Positions 56,471 through 64,000 of a DNA stretch of 64,000 nt are shown here, piece after piece. The notes beneath the pieces were generated by a model, which saw only the letters and a list, made by a program, of their open reading frames with translations, was not told the origin of the DNA and did not search any database. A program made the translations under genes and the position numbers. Positions within the stretch are counted from its first letter, which is position 1; each line of letters begins with the position of its first letter. This DNA comes from Rhizobium etli CFN 42 (GTDB lineage: Bacteria > Pseudomonadota > Alphaproteobacteria > Rhizobiales > Rhizobiaceae): contig NC_007761.1 in assembly GCF_000092045.1 (NCBI RefSeq), forward strand, positions 3,165,001 to 3,229,000, written 5' to 3'.

Positions 56471-58150
56471 TCAGAACAACCCTTCGATATAGCCCTGGTC
56501 GTTCAGAAAAATCCGCTCCGCCGACGGTGATTTCGGCAGGCCGGGCATGGTCATGATCTCGCCGGTGATGGCGACGACAAAGCCGGCGCCGGCCGAAAGC
56601 CGCACCTCCCGCACCGAGACGATATGCCCTTCCGGCGCGCCACGCAGGTTTGGATCGGTGGAGAAGGAATATTGCGTCTTCGCCATGCAGACCGGTAACT
56701 TGCCGTAGCCCTGCTCCTCCCAGCTCTGCAGCTGATCGCGCACCGCCTTGTCTGCCGTCACCTCGCCGGCATGGTAGATCTTCGAGGCAATGATCTCGAT
56801 CTTCTCGAACAGCGAAATATCGTCGCCATAGAGCGGCTGGAATTTTGCCTGGCCCGATTCGGCGAGTTCCACCACCTTGTGCGCCAGTTCCTCGATGCCG
56901 GCCGAACCTTTCGCCCAGTGCTGGCAGAGGATCGCCTCGGCGCCGAGCCGGGAGACAAATTCCTTCACCGCCGCAATCTCCGCGTCGGTATCGGAGACGA
57001 AATGGTTGATCGCGACGACCACCGGAACGCCGAAACGGCGCACATTGGCGACGTGCCGGCCGAGATTGGCGCAGCCCTTCTTCAGCGCCGCGACATCCTC
57101 CGTGCCGAGATCCTCCTTCTTCACCCCGCCATTCATTTTCAGCGCACGGACGGTCGCGACGATGACCGCCGCGTCCGGTCTCAGCCCGGCCTTGCGGCAT
57201 TTGATGTCGAAGAATTTCTCGGCGCCCAGATCCGCCCCGAATCCCGCTTCCGTCACCACATACTCTCCGAGCTTTAGCGCCGTCTTCGTCGCTGTCACCG
57301 AATTGCAGCCATGAGCGATATTGGCGAACGGACCGCCATGTACGAAGGCCGGGTTGCTCTCCAGCGTCTGCACGAGGTTCGGCTGCATGGCATCCTTGAG
57401 CAGCACCGCCATGGCGCCATCAGCCTTCAGGTCGCGCGCATGCACCGGTGTTTTGTCGAAGCGGTAGCCGATGATGATGTCGCCGAGCCGCCGCTCCAGA
57501 TCCTTGAGATCGGTGGCGAGGCAGAGGATCGCCATCACCTCGGAGGCGACGGTGATGTCGAAGCCGCCCTGGCGCGGAAAACCGTTGGCAACGCCGCCGA
57601 GCGAGGAGATCATGCTCCTCAGCGCCCGGTCGTTCATGTCCATGACCCGCCGCCAGGTGATGCGGCGGATGTCGATATTCTCTTCGTTGCCCCAGTAGAT
57701 GTGATTGTCGATTATCGCCGCCAGCAGATTGTGCGCCGAGGTGATCGCGTGGAAATCGCCGGTGAAATGCAGGTTGATGTCTTCCATCGGCACGACCTGC
57801 GCATAACCGCCGCCGGCCGCTCCGCCCTTGACGCCGAAGCACGGGCCGAGAGACGCCTCTCGGATGCAGACGATCGCTTTCTTGCCGATCCGGTTCAATC
57901 CGTCGCCGAGCCCAACAGTCGTCGTCGTCTTGCCCTCGCCCGCCGGCGTCGGATTGATCGCAGTGACGAGGATCAGCTTGCCGTCCTTTTTGCCCGCCTG
58001 CGCCGCGATGAACTCGGCGCTGACCTTTGCCTTGTCGTGTCCGTAGGGGACGAGCTGCTCGGCCGCGATGCCGAGCTTCGCCCCGATCTCGAAGATCGGC
58101 CTCTTGGTCGCGGCGCGCGCGATTTCAATATCGGATTTGATGGATGGCAT
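56471..58150 (-). CDS. fhs: Formate-tetrahydrofolate ligase
   Basis: 559 residues from ATG 58150 behind GGGGAA; a longer frame to 58276 has no support. It makes 10-formyl-THF from formate, THF and ATP. The P-loop [32 protein letters not shown] and [16 protein letters not shown] are typical. Single-function form without dehydrogenase. Confidence 0.96.
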   Translation of the reverse strand: MPSIKSDIEIARAATKRPIFEIGAKLGIAAEQLVPYGHDKAKVSAEFIAAQAGKKDGKLILVTAINPTPAGEGKTTTTVGLGDGLNRIGKKAIVCIREASLGPCFGVKGGAAGGGYAQVVPMEDINLHFTGDFHAITSAHNLLAAIIDNHIYWGNEENIDIRRITWRRVMDMNDRALRSMISSLGGVANGFPRQGGFDITVASEVMAILCLATDLKDLERRLGDIIIGYRFDKTPVHARDLKADGAMAVLLKDAMQPNLVQTLESNPAFVHGGPFANIAHGCNSVTATKTALKLGEYVVTEAGFGADLGAEKFFDIKCRKAGLRPDAAVIVATVRALKMNGGVKKEDLGTEDVAALKKGCANLGRHVANVRRFGVPVVVAINHFVSDTDAEIAAVKEFVSRLGAEAILCQHWAKGSAGIEELAHKVVELAESGQAKFQPLYGDDISLFEKIEIIASKIYHAGEVTADKAVRDQLQSWEEQGYGKLPVCMAKTQYSFSTDPNLRGAPEGHIVSVREVRLSAGAGFVVAITGEIMTMPGLPKSPSAERIFLNDQGYIEGLF

Positions 58151-58300
58151 GGATGTTCCCCGTCCCGGCTTTTCGCAGGCGCGAAAGCGCTTGTGCGACT
58201 GGGATATCGAAATATTGGCAAGCTGTGAATAGCGCTCGCCTTGCGGCCACCGCGCTGGGATCATTGTGGCGCTCAACGGTCGCGGCTTCGCCGTCGACTT

Positions 58301-58671
58301 TTCGTGCTCGACGAGGCGGAAATGATCCTTGCCATGCTCGGCCTGATCGATGCCGCCCTCGTCGCCAGCCTGATCGGCATGGAGATGATTTTCAGGCTAC
58401 GAGAATTTCGTCAGCCGTTTCGACGAGGCCAGCGATGCGGACAACCAGGTTTCCTTCCTTGGTAAGCTCGAGATCAAGGTCGTCTCCTCGATCGTCGCCA
58501 TCTCCTCCATCCACTTGCTGCAGGTCTTTCTGAATGCCGACAGATACGACGACGGCAAGATCATGTGGCTGCATCTGATGCACTCGCTTTGTCGCCTCCG
58601 CCGTCATGCTCGGCTTCCTGGAGAAGCTCATGAGCGTGACGTCGAAGAACGATTTGAAGGACAAGGGATAG
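58301..58671 (+). pseudogene. Decayed UPF0114 (YqhA-like) membrane protein gene
   Basis: Recognisable pieces in order: [21 protein letters not shown] in one frame; YENFVSRFDEASDADN, LGKLEIKVVSSIVAISSIHL and MWLHLMHS in another; FVASAVMLGFLEKLMS in a third, to a TAG at 58671. These match E. coli YqhA regions (DLILVLLSLVDMTLVG, YENFVSQ, SIVAISSIHLLRV). At least two frameshifts and no intact N-terminus. Confidence 0.8.
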
Positions 58672-58738
58672 AGGGACGACGAACCGGTTGTCACGTCGGT
58701 GCGCGTGCAAGCCGGCTGTCAAGGCGTGCCTTTCCGCG

Positions 58739-60418
58739 TCAATTCGAGACCCCAGCAGCAGGAACGATCTCTGCCTCAGCTTTTCTGGGGCATCGAAGAC
58801 TTTCTTTGGCATCGGGTCCACACAGGCGATCGCCGGGCTCATCGCCATAAGGGATGATGCCATTGACGATGCCAAGCTCGAGCGCCTGTGCACGAGGAAT
58901 TTCTTTTCGCTCAACCGAGGTCGCGATCATCATCGCCTCGAAGGACTCGGCATTGACACCCATCTCATCGAAATAGGCGAAGAATTTCGTGGATTCAGCC
59001 GTCGTGGGTCTCACGAGGCCGATATCGGAATATCCGACAAGTCGCGGCGTTCCGCTCATCAAGACGAGAGCACAGGTCGAAAGGCAGTATGCACCGCCGG
59101 CAGAGACCTCCCCCTCGGTCGGCCCGCTTTTGGCGATGCTCGCCTTGCAACGTGGATTTAGCGTCGGGCAGTTCGGCAACCGCGTTCTGCCGACCGAGGT
59201 CTCCAGACCTGCTGCACGGATTATACGCCCCATCGCGAAAGCCGCATCCATGTCCCCGCCATTGGACTGAAGCACGACCGGCAGCTTTCTTTCGCCGAGC
59301 GTCTTCAAGATCGCCTCCAGCCGAGCCGGGGTATCCGGCGTGATGGCTCCTTCCGCAGAAATCCACTGCGTGCACTCCTCCTGACAATTGCCATGATGCA
59401 TCAGGAGAAAGTCCATCGGCTGGGTTGTCGGCAGTTTCTCGCTTGTGTCTGCGACTGCAACCTGCCCGGGCGCACCAGCCGCTTCGACCGCCGAATGGCC
59501 GTGGCAGGCTGCATCAGTGGCTGCACCCGGCCCGCAAAGCGGCATGCCCGGCCACTCATTGTAGGCCAGCATTTCGGTGTTCAGCCCCATGCGAAGTGCA
59601 TCTGCAGGCGGTATGATCGTGATGCGATCAGGAGCCGTACTCATCATCAAAGCGATCAGATCGCCGCTAACGTCCATCTCCTTCAAATAGGTCGTCAGGG
59701 CAGCAGTGGCCTTCTTTCCGAGCTTGGTAGAGCTGCTCTGTCCCACCGCCTTGCGTCCAACCTCCTTGCGGGAAATTTCCGTCTTCTTGCCGTTCACGAT
59801 CTTATATTCGATGCGATAGGAGATACGCATCCTGTTGTAGACGGTCGTGATCTGGTGGACGCCGATGAAGGCCCATTGCGAGGAGACGCGCGAGACGCCG
59901 CCGGCGAAGGCCAGGGGACATGCGGAAAAGCAGTATGCACCATCCGAATAGGTGACGCCGACCGAGCTGCCATCCTTGGCGATAGCCGCGGCGCAACGCG
60001 CATCATCCTCCGGGCAATCCTTCAGTCGCGTGCCCCCTACAGCTGTTTCCAGGCCTGCCTTGCGGATCATCCGGCCCATCGCATATGCAGCATCCACCTC
60101 ACCACCTTCCGACTGGAAGACGACGGGCAGTTTCCGGTCCCCGATTTTCTTCAGAACTTTTCTAAGCTGGGCGGGAGTATCGGAGGTTATGCGGCCCTCT
60201 GCCGATATCCATTCAGGACAGTCTTCCATGCAGAGGAGGCTGCGTACGATGATGAAACGCATCGGCGGCTGCCCTGCCGCCTTCTGCCCTGCTGCCTGCG
60301 AGGTCGCTGCATCGATTGGCAAGCTCAATAAAAGAAAAGCAAGTAATGCGAGAGAAAACAAATGATTCAAAGGCAGGCAAAATGCAAAGCGCACGATTAA
60401 ATCGCCCCAGTTATACAT
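58739..60418 (-). CDS. Tandem ClpP-like (COG3904-type) periplasmic protein
   Basis: 559 residues from ATG 60418; an ATG at 60454 would add 12. A signal anchor (LFSLALLAFLLLSLPIDA) is followed by two related halves. Each has CMEDCPEWISAEGRI/CQEECTQWISAEGAI, an F/LQSxGG strand, AMGRMIR/AMGRIIRAAGLET and a Ser turn, CFSACPLAFAGG in the first and CLSTCALVLMSG in the second. This is a ClpP/crotonase-like fold duplicated in one chain. The first half keeps GVHQ, a candidate His; the second has GLVR there. Cysteines suggest disulfides. Function unknown. Confidence 0.8.
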   Translation of the reverse strand: MYNWGDLIVRFAFCLPLNHLFSLALLAFLLLSLPIDAATSQAAGQKAAGQPPMRFIIVRSLLCMEDCPEWISAEGRITSDTPAQLRKVLKKIGDRKLPVVFQSEGGEVDAAYAMGRMIRKAGLETAVGGTRLKDCPEDDARCAAAIAKDGSSVGVTYSDGAYCFSACPLAFAGGVSRVSSQWAFIGVHQITTVYNRMRISYRIEYKIVNGKKTEISRKEVGRKAVGQSSSTKLGKKATAALTTYLKEMDVSGDLIALMMSTAPDRITIIPPADALRMGLNTEMLAYNEWPGMPLCGPGAATDAACHGHSAVEAAGAPGQVAVADTSEKLPTTQPMDFLLMHHGNCQEECTQWISAEGAITPDTPARLEAILKTLGERKLPVVLQSNGGDMDAAFAMGRIIRAAGLETSVGRTRLPNCPTLNPRCKASIAKSGPTEGEVSAGGAYCLSTCALVLMSGTPRLVGYSDIGLVRPTTAESTKFFAYFDEMGVNAESFEAMMIATSVERKEIPRAQALELGIVNGIIPYGDEPGDRLCGPDAKESLRCPRKAEAEIVPAAGVSN

Positions 60419-60724
60419 GATAATACGCTTATCAATTGCATCGTGCCACAGCAAGCCAGATTTCGGCGCCTCTCGCCGCCTGAGCCTTTCCGGCGCGATT
60501 CTCTTCCTGCCCGGAGCAGGGGATCCACAGCTATCCCGCCGCAGCAGAAGTCAAAGATACCACAACGCTACTTGCACAAGCCCCCACTCAACCGAGGCGC
60601 GCGCAGCCGTGACTATTTCTGCGCGTTTCGTACTAATCGGCTTGAGATAAGGCAATTGGGACTAGCATCCCGCAGTGTTTGTGTATTTGATAGCGTTAAC
60701 ATTGAGGCTGCCGGAGGCGTACAA
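60419..60724. other. Intergenic region between divergent genes
   Basis: About 306 bases between the tandem ClpP-like gene and the LuxR-family gene. A frame extending the LuxR gene back to 60443 has no start signal. No clear lux-box inverted repeat was found. Confidence 0.45.
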
Positions 60725-61450
60725 ATGTCTTATATGACCACCTCTGAAAGACAGTCGTTGCTTGCGGCGGAACTTGCTGTTGCCGGAACGCGCGGCCTGT
60801 TTGCACAAGGGCTCGGCAGAGTCTCCGCGGCCTTCGGGCTCTCCTATGCGACGCTGATGCACGCTCCCTCGCCGGAAGATCTCCTCCTGAAACCGCTACT
60901 GATCGAAAGCTCGCTTCCCGCGGCCTATGTCAGAGACTTCGATCGCGCCAACATGATGCGCGGTTGCCCTTTCGGCGTACGACTGAGGGAGTCGGCCGTG
61001 CCGCTGGCCTGGCACCTCGACGATACCGTCAATGGACAGGCCTTTCCGGCCGAACTGCGCGCCTTGATGCTGCGCCATGCGATACCTGCGGGTGTTGCCA
61101 TGCCGACGATAGCAGTCGATGGCCGGCGCCTGGTCTTCTGGTTCTGCGGCGAGCGTGCGGCGCTTGGCCAGAGCGAGGTCAACGAGTTGGCGATCGTCAT
61201 TCTGCATACCCTCGACGCATACAATGCGGTCAGGCGTAATGAGGAAAACGCGCACAGTGCGCTGTCGGCGCGTGAACTTGAAGTCGTGCGCTGGACGGCA
61301 CAGGGCAAGACTTCGATCGAGATCGGCCAGATCTTGACGCTGTCCGACCATACGGTGAATGCCTACATGACCAATGCGATAAAAAAACTCGATTGCGTCA
61401 ATCGCACCCAGTTAGTAGCAAAAGCAATTCGATTGAAGCTGATCAGCTGA
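60725..61450 (+). CDS. LuxR-family transcriptional regulator with autoinducer-binding-like domain
   Basis: 241 residues from ATG 60725, behind GGAGGCG. An N-terminal autoinducer-binding-type domain is followed by a GerE-type HTH (SARELEVVRWTAQGKTSIEIGQILTLSDHTVNAYMTNAI in about 175-215). Rough alignment suggests that the AHL-contact Trp/Tyr/Asp of LuxR are replaced (LPAAYVRDFDRAN, RGCP). No luxI-like gene nearby, so a LuxR solo, possibly without AHL. Confidence 0.88.
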   Translation: MSYMTTSERQSLLAAELAVAGTRGLFAQGLGRVSAAFGLSYATLMHAPSPEDLLLKPLLIESSLPAAYVRDFDRANMMRGCPFGVRLRESAVPLAWHLDDTVNGQAFPAELRALMLRHAIPAGVAMPTIAVDGRRLVFWFCGERAALGQSEVNELAIVILHTLDAYNAVRRNEENAHSALSARELEVVRWTAQGKTSIEIGQILTLSDHTVNAYMTNAIKKLDCVNRTQLVAKAIRLKLIS

Positions 61451-61539
61451 AAAATCAGAAGAGGGTCAGCACAGCAGGTCATCCCGTGAATTGAGGGAAT
61501 CGTGCCTCTTCGCTTCGAACAGCCTGTCGTCGACACGAT

Positions 61540-61956
61540 AGTGCAGTCCCGCGCCATATCGGCATCACCGATGCGGAAATCGTCCAGATGATTGCTGCCT
61601 ATCGCCTTTTCGGCTTCTGGCGCAGACATCGAAACCGGACATCTCTTTGCAAGCAAGGATGTGCACGCTATCTTCGATCTTCCCTAGGACGGGCCGGTCA
61701 ATCTCGCCGAACTGATGTCTCGCATTCACGCCGAAGACCGCAGCCTGATCGCCCAGACCTTCGAGGAGGCAAGCCTTCAGGGCTCGGCTTCCATTTCGTC
61801 TATCGCGTCGACAACCGGCTCGGCGGTTACGAGTTGATGCGCAGCATCGGCCGCTTCCGTGACGATGCGAGCAGCGGCGGCATCGTCGGCGTCACCTATG
61901 AATTGGTCGAGAAGCTGCGCCTCGTTGGCTTCGAGGATCATACGGCGCGCCGCTGA
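61540..61956 (+). pseudogene. Decayed PAS-domain gene
   Basis: Consecutive PAS-like fragments in shifting frames: ITDAEIVQMIAAYRLFGFW, then ETGHLFASKDVHAIFDLP with an in-frame TAG at 61685-61687, DGPVNLAELMSRIHAEDRSL, then GLGFHFVYRVDNRLGGYELM and ELVEKLRLVGFEDH to 61956. At least two frameshifts plus a stop. It follows the LuxR gene on the same strand. Confidence 0.78.
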
Positions 61957-61976
61957 CAACCGCTGACGCGCAACGC

Positions 61977-63107
61977 TTAACGATCGAGCACCGAGCGGAT
62001 CTCGACGAGGTTCGAGCGCACCCTCAAAATATAGAAGCCCATGGTGGCGAGGTGGCTCGGCATGATCCAGCCGTCCTCGCGGCCGTTTGAGATGATCGCC
62101 GGCTGGATGCGCAGTGCCGCCTGGAACTGCCGCGTGGTGCCGCTCCAGATCGCGCCAAGATTTCGTTCTTGCACAACCTGCGAGAAATCCGCCTGCGCAG
62201 CCGTGAGGATGGCGTAATAGGCATAAAGCTGGCCGTAGGCGAACCAGAACCGGTCGTCGGCACGCGTGTCGAACCAGCCGCGATTGTGGTGTTCCGAGCG
62301 CTCGGCGAGCATATCGGAGGTGCTGCCGAGATCGTTGGCGATGCGGTCGATGAACTGCATCAGATTGTCGGCGCGGCCATCGAAAATAACGTTGCAGGCC
62401 GACAGATCAGTATTGAACTTGCGTAGGCTGCCGATCGCCGAGCGGTAGTAGGAAGGTGTAGGCGTTTTAGGCCCGAAGGGATTGAGCCCGAAATACCAGC
62501 TATATTCGTCGAACTGTAGATTGCCGCGCGCGCTCTGCAGATCATTGTTGATGCCAGACGTGCCGCGCACGCGCCCGAGTGTATCGACAAGCTCCGCCGA
62601 AGTCCGCCGGACTGCCTGGTTGATGCCGCGCTGGAACGAGGCCTTGTTGTCGAGGAAGGGCGTGTGATCCCAGTCGATCCCGAAGAAGCCCATTTTGTAG
62701 AGCAGCATGGAAGAAATCCATGCGTTCTGGTTGACGTTGAAATCGGTAAGGTCAGCCGTGACGTCGACAATCGCTGAGCGCTGGCAGGTCTTGGTGGCCG
62801 CGCCGCTCGCGCCCGCGGCGGACGGCAGTTCCTGCCCGGCGGCAATCTTGCGTTCCGAAAGCCGGTATTGGTCGACGAAGGCGGTGTTGAAGTTCGACCA
62901 GACCTGCGTCTGCCAGAAGAAATAGGCATAAAGCACGGCAAAGAGCGCCACCAATGCGATGATCGGCAGCCGGATCAGCCAGCTCCGGCGTTGGTACCAG
63001 CCATGCGCGGCAAGAAAGGGCCAGAAGGCCCAGGCGGAAAACAGCCGGGCCCAGCGGCCGATCGTCCGGCCGATCAGCCTGAAAAAACCGGCAATCCGGT
63101 CAAGCAT
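61977..63107 (-). CDS. DUF2333 family membrane protein
   Basis: 376 residues from ATG 63107 behind GGAGA. One TM helix (WLIRLPIIALVALFAVLYAYFF, about 43-64), then a periplasmic domain with NAWISSMLLYKMGFFGIDW and ADDRFWFAYGQLYAYYAIL. These fit DUF2333, function unknown. Downstream of the coiled-coil protein and probably co-transcribed. Confidence 0.88.
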   Translation of the reverse strand: MLDRIAGFFRLIGRTIGRWARLFSAWAFWPFLAAHGWYQRRSWLIRLPIIALVALFAVLYAYFFWQTQVWSNFNTAFVDQYRLSERKIAAGQELPSAAGASGAATKTCQRSAIVDVTADLTDFNVNQNAWISSMLLYKMGFFGIDWDHTPFLDNKASFQRGINQAVRRTSAELVDTLGRVRGTSGINNDLQSARGNLQFDEYSWYFGLNPFGPKTPTPSYYRSAIGSLRKFNTDLSACNVIFDGRADNLMQFIDRIANDLGSTSDMLAERSEHHNRGWFDTRADDRFWFAYGQLYAYYAILTAAQADFSQVVQERNLGAIWSGTTRQFQAALRIQPAIISNGREDGWIMPSHLATMGFYILRVRSNLVEIRSVLDR

Positions 63108-63245
63108 CGTCGTCTCCTGTCAGGCGAGGCGAACACCGGGACATCGCCGCCCCGCTGCATCCACATATGCGCTCGCCAGGCCGAGCACAACACGAGGCCC
63201 TCGTTTTTTACGAATGAAAGCAGCTCGAACCGCGCGCGTCACGGA

Positions 63246-64000
63246 TCAGGAGCGCGGAAATAGCGATCTGAAGCGGAAGGATCTGCGCGCCGTATCGATG
63301 AGCGGCGCTCCCGACGTTTCCGGTGCCGGCTCGGCATAGGCCGGAAACTTTTCGGCGACGTCGAGGTCGGCCCGGCTCTTGCGCCGCTCCAGATCCTGGG
63401 CGACCAGCATGCCCTTCTCGAACAGCCTGATCGGGGCTGCGATATCGGGGAAGAGTTCCGGCTTGATCCTGACCTTCATGCCCGGCCGGTCGGTATCGAC
63501 CTGCGCCTGATAGATGATCAGCCGCTCCTCGACATCGATCATCAACTTGCGCAGCAAGACGTTGCAGGCAGCGATCCGGCCATTCAGCGCATCGACGAGA
63601 CCCTGGTACAGGCCGATGAAGCGCTCGCGCCGCTGGCTATCGTCCCGCATCTCGTGCTCCTCCGCGGAAATGCGTTCGGCCTCTGCCTTCAACGCCCGTC
63701 GCTCTGCCTCCATCTGCTCCCAGTGCGCTCTGTTGCCATAGACACCGATTCGGCCCTGCGTCGTCAGTGCTTTGGCGTTGAGCTCCTTCATCTTCAGGCG
63801 GGCGATATCGATGGAATCGACCAGCCGGCGGCGTTGCTCGACAATGCCCACGAGACCGTGTTCGGCTATCTTATGGCGTTCGATGATCGAGGTGCGCTGG
63901 CTTACGATCAGCCCGGCGAGCGCATCCGATTTCGCCAGAAGGTCGAGCAGCCGCTCGATGACCGGCGCCTCGCGCACGCGTTCCGTATACATGCGCCACA
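63246..64000 (-). CDS. Coiled-coil hypothetical protein, N-terminus possibly cut by edge
   Basis: At least 248 residues from an ATG at 63992; the frame stays open to the edge, so the start may lie outside. Long helical, charged stretches (AHWEQMEAERRALKAEAERISAEEHEM) predict coiled coils. No TM segment. It precedes DUF2333 by about 138 bases. Function unknown. Confidence 0.7.
   Translation of the reverse strand, partial: WRMYTERVREAPVIERLLDLLAKSDALAGLIVSQRTSIIERHKIAEHGLVGIVEQRRRLVDSIDIARLKMKELNAKALTTQGRIGVYGNRAHWEQMEAERRALKAEAERISAEEHEMRDDSQRRERFIGLYQGLVDALNGRIAACNVLLRKLMIDVEERLIIYQAQVDTDRPGMKVRIKPELFPDIAAPIRLFEKGMLVAQDLERRKSRADLDVAEKFPAYAEPAPETSGAPLIDTARRSFRFRSLFPRS

Overview
The window looks like a chromosomal segment of a Rhizobium close to the R. 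leguminosarum / R. etli group. The reasons are high GC with strong codon bias, a fused anthranilate synthase TrpE(G) behind a trpL leader, the fbcFBC order of the bc1 complex, a RIME-like intergenic mosaic repeat, other rhizobial palindromic repeats, and an IS66-family insertion. The species is inferred from general recognition, not from a database search. I saw no rRNA, tRNA, CRISPR array or prophage.

Layout. 0-10 kb: end of a secreted protein, rplY, a membrane GGDEF-EAL protein with an orphan solute-binding protein, pth, a broken GNAT gene, clpS, ychF, a DUF2157 membrane protein, a RIME-like repeat and two MaoC genes. 10-24 kb: apt, the bc1 operon petABC, a membrane-anchored EEP phosphohydrolase, two ABC half-exporters flanking a CopG-like gene, trmL, a Na/Pi cotransporter, a multi-hairpin inverted-repeat element and hemF. 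24-34 kb: cca, a CoA-type Nudix and DUF1285 in one operon, divergent from a moxR-DUF58-DUF4159-membrane protein operon. 33.6-36.5 kb: a GNAT gene split by a complete 2,497-bp IS66-family element with an 8-bp target duplication. 36.5-42 kb: GNAT, glutathionyl-hydroquinone reductase, Nudix, metallophosphoesterase, TPR protein and an ECF sigma/anti-sigma pair. 42-52.6 kb: leuA with a candidate Leu-codon leader, a BenE transporter, a ClpP paralogue, DUF2076, queF, a CDF exporter, DUF2161 and trpE(G) with trpL. 52.7-64 kb: a TonB-dependent receptor, a frameshifted extensin-like gene, fhs, a decayed UPF0114 gene, a tandem ClpP-like periplasmic protein, a LuxR-family regulator, a decayed PAS gene, a DUF2333 protein and a coiled-coil protein cut by the window edge.

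How it works together. Most genes are core housekeeping: translation, respiration, heme, folate C1, Leu/Trp and queuosine synthesis. Two biosynthetic genes, leuA and trpE(G), appear to be controlled by short leader ORFs whose promoters sit only 7-8 nt before the AUG, suggesting leaderless or nearly leaderless leader peptides. The window also holds at least five disrupted genes, two of them in the 58-62 kb stretch.
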